Notes: generated from the sequence alone by a model not told the origin. A DNA stretch of 30,397 bases from Thermoplasmata archaeon (GCA_030037875.1 JASHPV010000139.1:1-30397); one strand, 5' to 3'. Positions 1 through 7,763 are shown, counted from the stretch's first letter. Translations and numbers: made by a program.

Positions 1-1140
1 CTCAGGATTACCGCCCAGCTGATTGCGGTTGGCTCCCAAGAACATCTTTGGGCCAAGTCATACGACCGAGAACTCAGCGATGTCCTTGAGATCCAGACCG
101 AAATAGCTAAGCAGGTGGCGGAGGCGCTGAGGGTTGAGCTTCGTGCCGCGGAAACGATGCGTCTCGACGCAAGACTTCCGGTGAAGCAGGACTCTTATCT
201 CGCCTACCTGAAGGGACGGGCTCTCCTGCATGACCGATCCGAGGCGGACTTGAGGGCCGCGAAGGAACAGTTCGAACTTGCCATCCGCTTAGACAACAGG
301 AACGCGTGGGCCTATTCGGGGCTGTCGGATGCTATCGCCCATTTGGTGACCTACGGCTACGAGAGACCCGCCAGAGTGGACAGCCTCGCCCTCAGCCGAC
401 GCTACGCAGAACGTGCTGTCGAACTCGACCCGCGCCTCGCCGAAGCCCACGCGTCGCTCGGGAATCTCCTGTGGTTCGATTTCCGGTATTCGGAGGCCGA
501 AAAGGAGTTCCTGCTCGCGCTCTCACTCAACCCGAGCTATCCATCAGCCCGAGCTTGGTATGCGCTGCTCCTGGAAGAGCTCGGGCGGCCCGAGGAGGCT
601 CTCCAGGAGTTTGCGCTGGCAGAGCAGGCGGACCCGCTTTCATTGCCGATCGCCTCGTCGAGTGCTCAACTGCTCAGATGGCTTGGTCGGCTCGACGAGG
701 CCCAGCCCAAGATCGATAAGCTCCAACAAGCGAAAGCGTTCCTTTGGGGGGCCCGGACTCAGATTTACGAGTACTACATGGCACGGGCCGACCCCGAACG
801 AGCTTTGCAAGTGCTGGATCGGTCCAAGGAACTGAGTCCCGGGGACCCGCGCCTGCTGTTGGGATACGCTGATTTCCACGCGCGGAGAGGACAAAAGGAC
901 CGCGCGATCGAGCTGCTCCGCCTGTTCGAGACGCAGTCCGAGGGCCTGCCGTACAGAGAACTGGGCATTGCGGACGTGTACACAGCGCTGGGCGATTTGG
1001 ACGAGGTATTCCGCTGGCTCAACCAAGCGTTTGAGTTTCACTGGCTCGATGTTCGGAACTGGCGACTGAACCCGAATGCCGCCCACGTGCGGGCTGATCC
1101 GAGATTCCAAGTTCTGCTGAAGAGGATGAGACTCGCCTGA
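1..1140 (+). CDS. TolB-like/TPR repeat protein, 5' end outside window
   Basis: The frame is open from base 1, so the gene starts upstream of the window; the first in-frame start codon at 115 is internal. The first 38 codons read LRITAQLI, then EHLWAKSYDRELSDVLEIQ and a helical tail. This is the end of the TolB-like domain found in proteins that join a DNA-binding or cyclase-type output domain to TPRs; that assignment rests on family knowledge. The rest is a TPR superhelix with repeats such as AKEQFELAIRLDNRNAWAY, AERAVELDPRLAEAHASLG and AEKEFLLALSLNPSYPSA. It probably mediates protein-protein contacts. Its codon use looks less GC-biased than the genes that follow (for example TTA for Leu), so recent transfer is possible. 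No catalytic residues are visible, and the N-terminal output domain cannot be judged. Confidence 0.75.
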   Translation, partial: LRITAQLIAVGSQEHLWAKSYDRELSDVLEIQTEIAKQVAEALRVELRAAETMRLDARLPVKQDSYLAYLKGRALLHDRSEADLRAAKEQFELAIRLDNRNAWAYSGLSDAIAHLVTYGYERPARVDSLALSRRYAERAVELDPRLAEAHASLGNLLWFDFRYSEAEKEFLLALSLNPSYPSARAWYALLLEELGRPEEALQEFALAEQADPLSLPIASSSAQLLRWLGRLDEAQPKIDKLQQAKAFLWGARTQIYEYYMARADPERALQVLDRSKELSPGDPRLLLGYADFHARRGQKDRAIELLRLFETQSEGLPYRELGIADVYTALGDLDEVFRWLNQAFEFHWLDVRNWRLNPNAAHVRADPRFQVLLKRMRLA

Positions 1141-1159
1141 CTTCCCTGCGTCCGCGAGG

Positions 1160-1266
1160 TGTCGGAGGGGGGATTTGAACCCCCGACCCCAGGATCTCTC
1201 CAGTGGCCGAGCAGCGGCTCGGCCGCTCTATGAGTCCCGTGCTCTGCCAGGCTGAGCCACTCCGAC
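1160..1266 (-). tRNA. tRNA-Met (CAT), with 33-nt intron
   Basis: On the minus strand the acceptor stem GTCGGAG pairs with CTCCGAC, followed by discriminator A; CCA is not encoded. The D-arm has GCTC/GAGC, the T-arm GGGGG/CCCCC with loop TTCAAAT. The anticodon stem CGGGA/TCCTG closes a loop reading CTCATA-A with anticodon CAT. Between positions 37 and 38 lies a 33-nt intron at the canonical archaeal site. It contains a perfect 8-bp hairpin, GGCCGAGC-CGCT-GCTCGGCC. Removing it leaves a 74-nt tRNA. The G1-C72 pair argues against initiator tRNA. Elongator Met is most likely, but tRNA-Ile2, whose gene also reads CAT, cannot be excluded. No TATA box is visible 25 bases upstream, so it may be processed from the rps3ae transcript that ends 45 bases before it. 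Confidence 0.9.
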
Positions 1267-1310
1267 GGTGTTCCGCCGTCTGGGACCTCTGCCGCGATCG
1301 AAGAAGGGGC

Positions 1311-2039
1311 TTACGCCGCCGAGACCTCGCTCTCCTCGACAGGCGGAGCTTCGGGAGCGGCGGGTCCGGACGGTCCTGTCTCGGCGGGCGGTACTTCCGC
1401 ACCGGCGGGAGCGACCTCGTCGGCGATCGGGCCGAGTATCTCGGACCGGCGGATTTCGATCTTCTTGAGGGGATACAGCGTCCGGAGGCCCTGGGAGAGG
1501 GTCTTCCCCAGGTCGCCCTGCAGCATCTCGCGAACGAAATCGGCGGCGGTGCGCTTTGCCGCTTCGTCCACCAGCAGCTGACGAAGAGTGTTTCGGAGCT
1601 CGCTGCGGAGACGAGATTGGAGACGATGCTCTCCGACCGCGACGGGCTTGAGCCGCATCTGGACCCCGTCCTTCGTAGTAACGAGAAGCGATGCGTCGAT
1701 CTTGGAACGCTTACGGCGCGCGAGACGGCGGACATAATCGGAGGTGAGGTCGTGGCCGATGAACCGCGTCTCCGCGACGTTCTCCCCGCTGATCCGCTCG
1801 ATCTGGAAACGGAGCTTGATGTGGGCTTTCGAAATGTCCGCGCCGCCACCGAGCTCGGAGAGAGTGATCTCGATCGTACGGCCGGCGAGCTGGTCGGGCT
1901 CCGTGGCGACCGTCTCTCCCAAGTCCACGTGCTGGAAGATCCCCGGAGCCTTGAGTTTGTACCAGCGCTTGGACCGCCACTTGTCCTTGACGGTACGGGC
2001 CAGAGCGGGCTTCTTGGTCGTCGACTCCTTGTCGGCCAT
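1311..2039 (-). CDS. rps3ae: 30S ribosomal protein eS1 (S3Ae)
   Basis: This 242-residue protein is the archaeal/eukaryotic small-subunit protein eS1 (S3Ae), which sits near the mRNA exit site of the 30S subunit. Recognisable family segments are DKWRSKRWYKLKAPGIF near the N-terminus, then GRTIEITLSEL, RFIGHDLTSDYVRRLARR, and the C-terminal LYPLKKIEIRRSEIL. An acidic, Pro/Ala-rich tail follows. The ATG at 2039 was preferred over an in-frame GTG at 2057 because the TATA box at 2071-2076 predicts transcription starting near 2047, downstream of the GTG. That makes the mRNA nearly leaderless. The tRNA-Met gene follows closely on the same strand, and the AAA+ ATPase gene diverges on the other side. 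Confidence 0.96.
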   Translation of the reverse strand: MADKESTTKKPALARTVKDKWRSKRWYKLKAPGIFQHVDLGETVATEPDQLAGRTIEITLSELGGGADISKAHIKLRFQIERISGENVAETRFIGHDLTSDYVRRLARRKRSKIDASLLVTTKDGVQMRLKPVAVGEHRLQSRLRSELRNTLRQLLVDEAAKRTAADFVREMLQGDLGKTLSQGLRTLYPLKKIEIRRSEILGPIADEVAPAGAEVPPAETGPSGPAAPEAPPVEESEVSAA

Positions 2040-2068
2040 CGAGGTGGGGCCGCCCACCGGGGATTCCT

Positions 2069-2078
2069 ACTTAAATTA
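2069..2078 (-). promoter_or_regulatory. TATA box for rps3ae
   Basis: On the minus strand the sequence ACTAATTTAAGTAGG stands out as AT-rich in a GC-rich setting. It lies about 33 bases before the ATG at 2039, the spacing expected for an archaeal TATA box feeding a very short leader. Confidence 0.6.
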
Positions 2079-2136
2079 GTTGGCCGCCGGCCCGATCCTC
2101 CCGCCCTTCGCCCTGCCGGAGATTGTCGGGGTGCCA

Positions 2137-2147
2137 AAACTAATTAG
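2137..2147 (+). promoter_or_regulatory. Probable TATA box for the AAA+ ATPase gene
   Basis: The AT-rich stretch AAAACTAATTAGAG lies 25 to 33 bases before the GTG at 2171. This is consistent with a leaderless transcript. Together with the rps3ae box it makes a compact divergent promoter region. Confidence 0.5.
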
Positions 2148-2170
2148 AGCCGCCCGGGCTCGGCCGCCTC

Positions 2171-3715
2171 GTGGCCGACCTCTCTTCCGCCCGGTCCGTC
2201 CCTGCGGTGGGGGCCCGGACCACAGCCGCTCAGCTCCGGACTCAAGGGGCTACGCTGCAGACCCCTATCGAATTGTTCCGTGCCGAGATCCTCCGGCGGA
2301 TCGCCGAGACTCGTACGCGCGGGTTCTCACATGCGGAGTCTGTGGCGGCGCTGTTTCCTCACACTGTTCTCCCGTCGGAAACGTACGAGGACCTGGTGGC
2401 GGCACTCGTCTCCGGCGCGCATCTCCTCTTCTTCGGGCCTTCCGGCGCTGGTAAGACTTCCCTCGCGAAGGAACTCTGGGACCTGTTCCCCAAGGACCTG
2501 TGGGTCGTGGACGGGTGCCCGGTCGGGGACGACCCTCTCAGCCTCGTGAGCAAGGAGGCGGCCGAACGGCAGCCCCCTTGTCCGATCTGTCGTCGTCGGT
2601 TCTCCCCTGGCGGCGAGGTCGCCAACTTCGACCCTGCCCTTGTCGACGCGAGCAAGGTGACCGCCGTCCGCGCCCGGCGTCGAGAGGGGTACGGCTTCGC
2701 GCGGCTCCAGGGTTCGAGCGAGGTGTTTCCCGACCATCTGACGGGGAACGTCAATCTCCGGAAGCTCGAGGAGATCGGCGACCCGATGAGCCCGCTCGTA
2801 CTCGAGCCCGGGAAGCTTCTCCAGGCGAATCGTGGGCTGCTGCTCGTCGACGAGATCGGCAAGCTGCCGCTCGGGACGCAGAACGTCTTGCTCCAGTCCT
2901 TGCAAGAGGGGACCGTCACCCCATCCAAGTCCCGGGAGAGTTTTCCCGCTCTCTTTGTCGCCGTGTGCACCTCGAACCTTTCCGACCTCGACAACATCAA
3001 CGACCCGCTGTCCGACCGATTGACCAGCCTGCACGTCGGATTCAACAAGCGACACTCGGCCAACCGCCAGATCGTCGACCGGAGCCGGGCCGAGACTTCG
3101 GCCGGCTACGTGCCCGAGATCCTTCTGGATGCCGGCGTACGCGTGATCGAGGCGTGGCGGCTCCGGATGTCCGAGGAGGACCCGGACATGGGAGAGGTTG
3201 GGTCGAACCGCACACTCCTCGATGTGATCGACCGGGCCGAAGCCTACGGCACCCTCGGATCGCACGCAACTCCCACCGTGGATGACCTCCGTGCGGGCCT
3301 TTTGCACGCGATGCGGGGGCGGATCCGGGCCCGGAGCGGGGATTCGTTCCAGCAGAACTCCCGACGCGTGCAAGAATTCCTCGACCAGTACCTCGAGACG
3401 TCGCTCAAGGACAGCTCCAAGGTCTACTGGTGCCGATACTTCCGGGACGTTCTCAAGTCCAAGAACGACGAAGCGCAAGCGCTCATCGGAGAAGGCCGTC
3501 GGTTGCTCCCCGACGCACCGCTCCAGGCCGAGGCGAAGGGCAAGTCCGAGATGTTTCCGCGCTTCCACACCTTCGTGACGTACGTTCAGGAACGGGAACA
3601 CCCACCGACCAAGCTGGGACCGTGGCCGGCGGCCGTCGCCGAGTTCGGCCTCGTCGAGAAGTACTCTCTCTTCAGCTGCGCCGAGGAACCGACGGATGAC
3701 GTCGCCCCCGGCTGA
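2171..3715 (+). CDS. AAA+ ATPase, MoxR/Mg-chelatase-I-like
   Basis: The 514-residue protein has a Walker A motif GPSGAGKTS (residues 89-97) and a Walker B motif LLLVDEIGK with Asp227-Glu228. A sensor-1-like segment AVCTSNLSDLDNINDPLSDR follows. The layout resembles MoxR and the ChlI/BchI subunit of Mg-chelatase, ring ATPases that remodel or load metal into partner proteins. An insertion between Walker A and B carries CPICRRRF, half of a possible zinc ribbon. The C-terminal 200 residues are helical and unfamiliar. The GTG start is favoured by a TATA box about 30 bases upstream. The gene overlaps the VWA gene by 20 bases, so the two products very probably act together. No chelatase H subunit or pigment gene is nearby, so metal chelation should not be assumed. 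Confidence 0.85.
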   Translation: MADLSSARSVPAVGARTTAAQLRTQGATLQTPIELFRAEILRRIAETRTRGFSHAESVAALFPHTVLPSETYEDLVAALVSGAHLLFFGPSGAGKTSLAKELWDLFPKDLWVVDGCPVGDDPLSLVSKEAAERQPPCPICRRRFSPGGEVANFDPALVDASKVTAVRARRREGYGFARLQGSSEVFPDHLTGNVNLRKLEEIGDPMSPLVLEPGKLLQANRGLLLVDEIGKLPLGTQNVLLQSLQEGTVTPSKSRESFPALFVAVCTSNLSDLDNINDPLSDRLTSLHVGFNKRHSANRQIVDRSRAETSAGYVPEILLDAGVRVIEAWRLRMSEEDPDMGEVGSNRTLLDVIDRAEAYGTLGSHATPTVDDLRAGLLHAMRGRIRARSGDSFQQNSRRVQEFLDQYLETSLKDSSKVYWCRYFRDVLKSKNDEAQALIGEGRRLLPDAPLQAEAKGKSEMFPRFHTFVTYVQEREHPPTKLGPWPAAVAEFGLVEKYSLFSCAEEPTDDVAPG

Positions 3716-5516
3716 CGCCGCCGTTCCGCTCCCGGACTGCTCTCACGTCGTGGAGGACGTCGAGAGCGACGACCTCCTGTCGGTCATCGACAGCGCGTCG
3801 GTCATCGAGGCGCTGGCGGAACACGGTCCCGGGGGAGTCCGGGCCCTGGTCGAGCAACAGTCCGGGGAGAACTCCGAACTCGCCCGTCGGGTCGCTCGCC
3901 TCCGGGAGCTCCTCAAGCGGCAGGCGTCCTCTCGGGTCTCCCGAATCCTCGACGAGTACGACCGGCGCGCGCACCAGCTCGAGCTGGATAGGGCGGCGCG
4001 GGCCGACGAGCTCCAGCGGGAGATGGAGGCCCTCGAGGCGCGCCTCGCGGAGGCCCGCCAGATCCACCTCGGGGCGGCATTCGACCAGGCACTCCTGGAC
4101 GAGGTGCAGCATGCGTTGCTGCTCCCCACGGCCTCGTGGATGCAGCCTCCTCCTCCCCCGACACTCTGGGAACGGATCCGCGCGTTCTTCGCGCGCATCG
4201 CGGCGTTCTTCCGAGGACTCTTCCGTCGAGGGTCGAAGTCCAAGGAAAAACCCCGGGCGGAGCGCACCGTGCCCCTGGCGACCATGCTGCCGGTGGGCCG
4301 CGCGCTGACCCCTTCGGAGCTTTCCGAAGCGTTGGCCCGCCTCACCCCGCGCCAGCAGGAGGAGTTGGAGACCAGCGTGACGCGGGATATCTCCGAGCGA
4401 GAGCGGGCACTGGCCCGAGAAGCCGAGGCGAAACGAAAGGAGGCCGAGGCCCAGCGTCGACGGCTGGAGGAGGAACGAAAGGAAGCAGAGCGTCGGGCTC
4501 AGCGGGAGGCGGACCAGTGGGCCCGCCAGGCCGAGGAGGAACGGCTCCGTCGGGAGCTGTCGGAACGCGGCCTCGTGACCGAGAAAGGGGGCCAGCTGAC
4601 GATCACCTACTCGCTCGTGGAACGGTTTGCGAAACTCGTGCTCGAGGCGGAGAGCCGGTCCCTGCCAGGCGATGTCCGGATGAGCCTCAAGGGCGGCGCC
4701 TCAACCGGGGTGTACGAGAAGGCGCGTCTCCGGATCCCCGACGAGGTGGCTCACCTCGACATTCCCTCGTCCCTCCTCGCGGCTCGGCAAGCCGGGTCTC
4801 GTCACATCGACGAGTCCACGAGCTACGTCTTCCGGGAGATTCTCGCCGAGCGGGTGCACGTGGTCCTGGCACTCGACAAGTCCGGAAGCATGGGGGAAGG
4901 AGAGAAGCTCCCCGCTGCCAAGAAGGCCCTCCTCGCTCTCTACGTGGCGGTCCGGCGCCGGTACCCGGACGCCACGATCGACGTCCTCGCCTTCGACAAC
5001 GAGGTACGGCTGCTCGACCTCCTCCAGCTGTGGGAGACTCCCCCGGGGTCGTTCACGAACACGGGGGAGGCCTTGCGGACGGCCTTCCTCTTGCTTCGGT
5101 CCTCTCGAGCGAACCGAAAGGAGCTGTTCCTCGTCACCGACGGGTTGCCCGAGGCTTACACCGACCATGACGGCCGGATAAGGAGTGGGAATCTGGACAA
5201 GGCGATGGAGTACGCCCTGGGCCGCGCCCAAGAACTGACATCGGTCAAACCGTTCCGTTGCACGATGGTGCTGATCAAGTCCCAAAATCCGGATTACGAG
5301 AAGGCGGCCCGCCTCCTGTCGCATCAGCTCCACGGAGAGCTCGTCGTGACCGAACCCCAACACCTCGGTATCGAACTGCTCGTGCGCTGGGCTGGCGGAA
5401 AGGAACAGACCCGGCGCGCCTCGCCCGAGCCAGGGCCCGCTCCCATCGTGACGACCTCCAGCGGGGGTGGGAAGTCGGCCAAACGTCGGCGACGAGACCG
5501 GCGAATGGGCGGATAG
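3696..5516 (+). CDS. VWA-domain protein, partner of the AAA+ ATPase
   Basis: This 606-residue protein ends in a von Willebrand A domain with an intact MIDAS metal site: DKSGS at residues 394-398, Thr454/Thr456 in FTNTGEAL, and Asp482 in VTDGLPEA. Such domains bind Mg2+ and hold client proteins for MoxR-type ATPases. The N-terminal part is helical. Residues about 150-180 hold a proline run followed by a basic, Phe-rich amphipathic stretch (WERIRAFFARIAAFFRGLF) that could touch a membrane. Residues about 225-290 form a highly charged coiled coil rich in Glu, Arg and Ala. The C-terminus is basic (KSAKRRRRDRR). It starts inside the ATPase gene with a 20-base overlap, suggesting translational coupling. 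The client is unknown. Confidence 0.85.
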   Translation: MTSPPADAAVPLPDCSHVVEDVESDDLLSVIDSASVIEALAEHGPGGVRALVEQQSGENSELARRVARLRELLKRQASSRVSRILDEYDRRAHQLELDRAARADELQREMEALEARLAEARQIHLGAAFDQALLDEVQHALLLPTASWMQPPPPPTLWERIRAFFARIAAFFRGLFRRGSKSKEKPRAERTVPLATMLPVGRALTPSELSEALARLTPRQQEELETSVTRDISERERALAREAEAKRKEAEAQRRRLEEERKEAERRAQREADQWARQAEEERLRRELSERGLVTEKGGQLTITYSLVERFAKLVLEAESRSLPGDVRMSLKGGASTGVYEKARLRIPDEVAHLDIPSSLLAARQAGSRHIDESTSYVFREILAERVHVVLALDKSGSMGEGEKLPAAKKALLALYVAVRRRYPDATIDVLAFDNEVRLLDLLQLWETPPGSFTNTGEALRTAFLLLRSSRANRKELFLVTDGLPEAYTDHDGRIRSGNLDKAMEYALGRAQELTSVKPFRCTMVLIKSQNPDYEKAARLLSHQLHGELVVTEPQHLGIELLVRWAGGKEQTRRASPEPGPAPIVTTSSGGGKSAKRRRRDRRMGG

Positions 5517-5554
5517 TCGCTGCCCGGCCGTCGCGGCCTGCCACTGGAAACCCG

Positions 5555-5564
5555 TACATTTATC
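5555..5564 (+). promoter_or_regulatory. TATA box for the 143-aa protein gene
   Basis: TACATTTATCC is an isolated AT-rich element about 40 bases before the ATG at 5601, predicting a leader of roughly 12-15 bases. The small gene can therefore be transcribed separately from the AAA+/VWA pair. Confidence 0.5.
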
Positions 5565-5600
5565 CGAAGGAGTCGTACGAACGTCCGACCGGAGCGGTCC

Positions 5601-6032
5601 ATGGAGACTCCTCAACAAGCCCAATTGCGCCAACACATGAAGGAACTGCGTCGCGCGACGCGCGGCCTCGGCCGCGACTTCGCGATCGAGTTCGAAAACC
5701 TGGACGTCAAGATCGCCCGTCTGGGCACCCTGACGGCCAAGGAGGCCAAGTACGCCGTAGAGGACATCGAGGACGATTTCGCGGCGCTCGGGCACTCGAT
5801 CAGCGGCGAGATGCGCCGGTTACCGGGACAGGTCGCCGGGGGCCTCACGACCGCGGGCAATGCCATCGCCTCGGGCGCGGCCCGGGCCGGTGCGGCCACG
5901 GCCGACGCGCTCCAGGCCGCCGGGCACGCGACCAAGGAAGGCACCAAGAACGCGTTCGCGTCGCTGGCCGGCGTACGCCGGACCCCGATGAAGGAATGGT
6001 CCAAGCCCGGGTCGGACGACCCTCCACCGTAA
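5601..6032 (+). CDS. Small helical protein of unknown function (143 aa)
   Basis: I do not recognise a family. The first 75 residues are predicted to be charged helix (for example KEAKYAVEDIEDDFAALGHS). Residues about 80-118 are an Ala/Gly-rich stretch with a repeating small-residue pattern (AGGLTTAGNAIASGAARAG, then AATADALQAAGHATKEG), resembling stress-type or LEA-like amphipathic helices. The C-terminus is polar and ends in DDPPP. There is no signal peptide, no membrane segment and no cysteine. It follows the VWA gene by 84 bases but has its own TATA-like element. A link to the AAA+/VWA complex is possible from position only. Confidence 0.65.
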   Translation: METPQQAQLRQHMKELRRATRGLGRDFAIEFENLDVKIARLGTLTAKEAKYAVEDIEDDFAALGHSISGEMRRLPGQVAGGLTTAGNAIASGAARAGAATADALQAAGHATKEGTKNAFASLAGVRRTPMKEWSKPGSDDPPP

Positions 6033-6053
6033 CGGGCGACCCGCTCCCGTGGC

Positions 6054-6062
6054 CTTTATGGC
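6054..6062 (+). promoter_or_regulatory. Probable TATA box for the arginine deiminase-family gene
   Basis: CCTTTATGG lies 22-30 bases after the upstream stop codon. It would start transcription near 6083-6086, inside the hairpin described next. Confidence 0.45.
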
Positions 6063-6075
6063 CCTCTAGGGAGCC

Positions 6076-6097
6076 TCCCCCTCCTTCCGGAGGGGGA
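6076..6097 (+). promoter_or_regulatory. Hairpin covering the presumed ribosome binding site
   Basis: TCCCCCTCC and GGAGGGGGA form a perfect 9-bp stem with a TTCC loop, flanked by GAG/CTC that could extend it past a two-base bulge. The 3' arm holds GGAGG, a good Shine-Dalgarno match 8 bases before the proposed start at 6102. If the transcript begins upstream of the stem, the site would be masked. If it begins near 6083 only part of the stem is transcribed. It could instead help end transcription of the preceding gene. Confidence 0.45.
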
Positions 6098-6101
6098 CTC
6101 G

Positions 6102-7385
6102 ATTCCGGCGCGTGCGATCGCGGAATGGAATCCGCTCCGCCGGGTCGTCGTGCGTCCTCCGCGGATGGAGGCGTTCTTCGGGCTGCTCGAGCCGTATGCG
6201 AGCCTGTACGAACGCGTCTTCAGCCTCTCGAGAGCCCGGCACGAACACGAAGAACTCGTCGACACGCTGCGGTCCGGTTTCGGCGTTCACGTGGACGACC
6301 TCGACCAACTGCTCCTTCAGTCGGCGGGACGAAACCCCCACGTGGCGGCGGAACTTCAGGACCGGGTCGTTGAAACCATCGGCTTCACGGGACCCGGCGC
6401 CACGAAGGCCCGGATCCGGTTCCTCGACACGGTGAAACGGCTCGACGGGGAGCAGCTCATCCAGATTCTGACGCTCGCGCCCTCGCTACGCTTCGAACGC
6501 GGCCGAGGCTCGAGGTCGGTCGCGTCGTACACCACCCTGCGGGTGCCGTTGACCAACCTGTTCTTCATGCGCGACCAGCAGGCGGTCACCGACCGGGGGA
6601 TCGTCATCGGACGTCTCGCCAAGCCTCAGCGGCGCCGGGAAACGGAGATCACGTCGTTCGCATGGCGAGCCTCGGGGGAGCCGCCCATCGCCCAGGTGGA
6701 GCGCGGAACCTTCGAGGGAGGGGATTTCCTGCCCGCCGGCCCCTTCGCTCTGGTCGGTACCGGCGATCGTTCCAACGCCACCGGGGTGCGAGAGCTGATG
6801 GAAAAAGGACTGGGCTTTCCGGAGGTCGCCGTGGTCCACCAGCCGCGACATCCTTTGCTGGACCGCCCCGACCCCATGGTCAACATGCACCTCGATACCT
6901 ACCTCAACTTCCCGGGCGATGGCATCGCCGTCGGGCATCGGGAGATGCTGGCCTCGGCTCGGGTGGAAGTGTACGTTCGGGATGCCCAGACCTACCATCT
7001 CCTTCGGGAAACGACGCTCCTCCCGTACCTCGAGGAGGACCACGGCTTCCGGATCATTCCAATCTCGACTCTCGAACAACTCTGCTACGCCAGCAACTTC
7101 CTTACCATACGGGACCGGGTCATCGTGGTGCCCGACGTGGCGCGGAACGCGGAACGAGTCCTCACGAACCTCCGGCAGGTGGCGGAACGCGACCCCGGCC
7201 GCTATCATCGGTTGTACTTGAGAGCGGCGCGGGAGTTCGCAGAGTTGCGCGCCGAGGACCGGTTCTTCCCTCGGACACCAGCAGCCCGAGACGCCGGAGT
7301 TCAGTCGGTGCGGGTAGGTCTCGAGAACCTCACGGGTGCCTTTGGCGGCGCCCACTGTCTCACGGCGACGCTCGAGCGCGCCTGA
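6102..7385 (+). CDS. Arginine deiminase-family protein (amidinotransferase fold)
   Basis: Arginine deiminases hydrolyse arginine to citrulline and ammonia. Family motifs are present in order: EWNPLRRVVVRPPR (first strand), LTNLFFMRDQQAV (usual PNLxFTRD), FEGGDFLP, NMHLDTYLNF (usual HLDT), and C-terminal GGAHCLTATL with the nucleophile Cys (residue 419 from 6102). Size matches the ~410-residue family. The first canonical start is GTG 6150, but that would delete EWNPLRRVV. The frame is open back to the upstream stop at 6030-6032 with no ATG, GTG or TTG. I therefore placed the start at ATT 6102, 8 bases after GGAGG; this is tentative. No carbamoyltransferase or carbamate kinase gene is close, so an energy-yielding arginine pathway is not shown. 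Another guanidino substrate is possible. Confidence 0.85.
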   Translation: MPARAIAEWNPLRRVVVRPPRMEAFFGLLEPYASLYERVFSLSRARHEHEELVDTLRSGFGVHVDDLDQLLLQSAGRNPHVAAELQDRVVETIGFTGPGATKARIRFLDTVKRLDGEQLIQILTLAPSLRFERGRGSRSVASYTTLRVPLTNLFFMRDQQAVTDRGIVIGRLAKPQRRRETEITSFAWRASGEPPIAQVERGTFEGGDFLPAGPFALVGTGDRSNATGVRELMEKGLGFPEVAVVHQPRHPLLDRPDPMVNMHLDTYLNFPGDGIAVGHREMLASARVEVYVRDAQTYHLLRETTLLPYLEEDHGFRIIPISTLEQLCYASNFLTIRDRVIVVPDVARNAERVLTNLRQVAERDPGRYHRLYLRAAREFAELRAEDRFFPRTPAARDAGVQSVRVGLENLTGAFGGAHCLTATLERA

Positions 7386-7392
7386 AGACCCG

Positions 7393-7758
7393 TTACCGAG
7401 CCGGTCGGGGGGAGGAGACCCCGATGGGTTCCGGCGCGGCCGGGGTCGCAGAGACCACGGTCGTCAACCGCACCAGCACCGGGGGCGGCGGTCGCCGGCC
7501 CGTCTCGGCCACTTGCTCGATCAGCAGAAGCAGCTCCTGTCGCAGCCGGCCGCTGAGGTGCTCCAACGGGGCGAGCCGTTGTTCCCGTACGGCCCGTCGC
7601 ACCGCGTCGCGCAGGGCACGGGGGGCTCGGTCACCCAGCGCGGGGAGGAGCTCGCTCCGGAGAAAGGCGACAACTTCCCGGTCCCCTCGTGGAGGGGGTG
7701 ACTCGGAGACCACGGGCCCTTCCAGTGGGCCGCCCGGTCCGGACGACGGGATTTCCAT
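7393..7758 (-). CDS. Small unknown protein downstream of DNA methyltransferase (121 aa)
   Basis: I do not recognise a family. Residues about 25-85 look helical and rich in Arg, Leu and Glu (REVVAFLRSELLPALGD, then LRDAVRRAVREQRLAPLEH and LRQELLLLIEQVAE). They are flanked by Pro/Gly-rich, probably disordered ends. There is no cysteine, signal peptide or membrane span. The ATG at 7758 lies five bases after the methyltransferase stop, so the two are probably co-translated. The gene converges with the arginine deiminase-family gene, leaving seven bases between stops. A nucleic-acid-binding helper role is conceivable, but no nuclease motif is visible. Confidence 0.55.
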   Translation of the reverse strand: MEIPSSGPGGPLEGPVVSESPPPRGDREVVAFLRSELLPALGDRAPRALRDAVRRAVREQRLAPLEHLSGRLRQELLLLIEQVAETGRRPPPPVLVRLTTVVSATPAAPEPIGVSSPRPAR

Positions 7759-7763
7759 CGATA

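Noticed and set aside
2327..3601. A 424-codon minus-strand frame opposite the AAA+ ATPase
   Set aside because: It lies wholly antisense to a gene with Walker A and B motifs and shows only low-complexity antisense composition.
2171..5516. Mg-chelatase (tetrapyrrole) function for the AAA+/VWA pair
   Set aside because: The fold fits, but no large H subunit or pigment or cobalamin gene is in the window, and the extra coiled coil is not typical, so only a MoxR-like pair is called.
7393..7758. Restriction endonuclease partner of the methyltransferase
   Set aside because: The 121-residue protein shows no PD-(D/E)XK, HNH or GIY-YIG pattern and is mostly helical.
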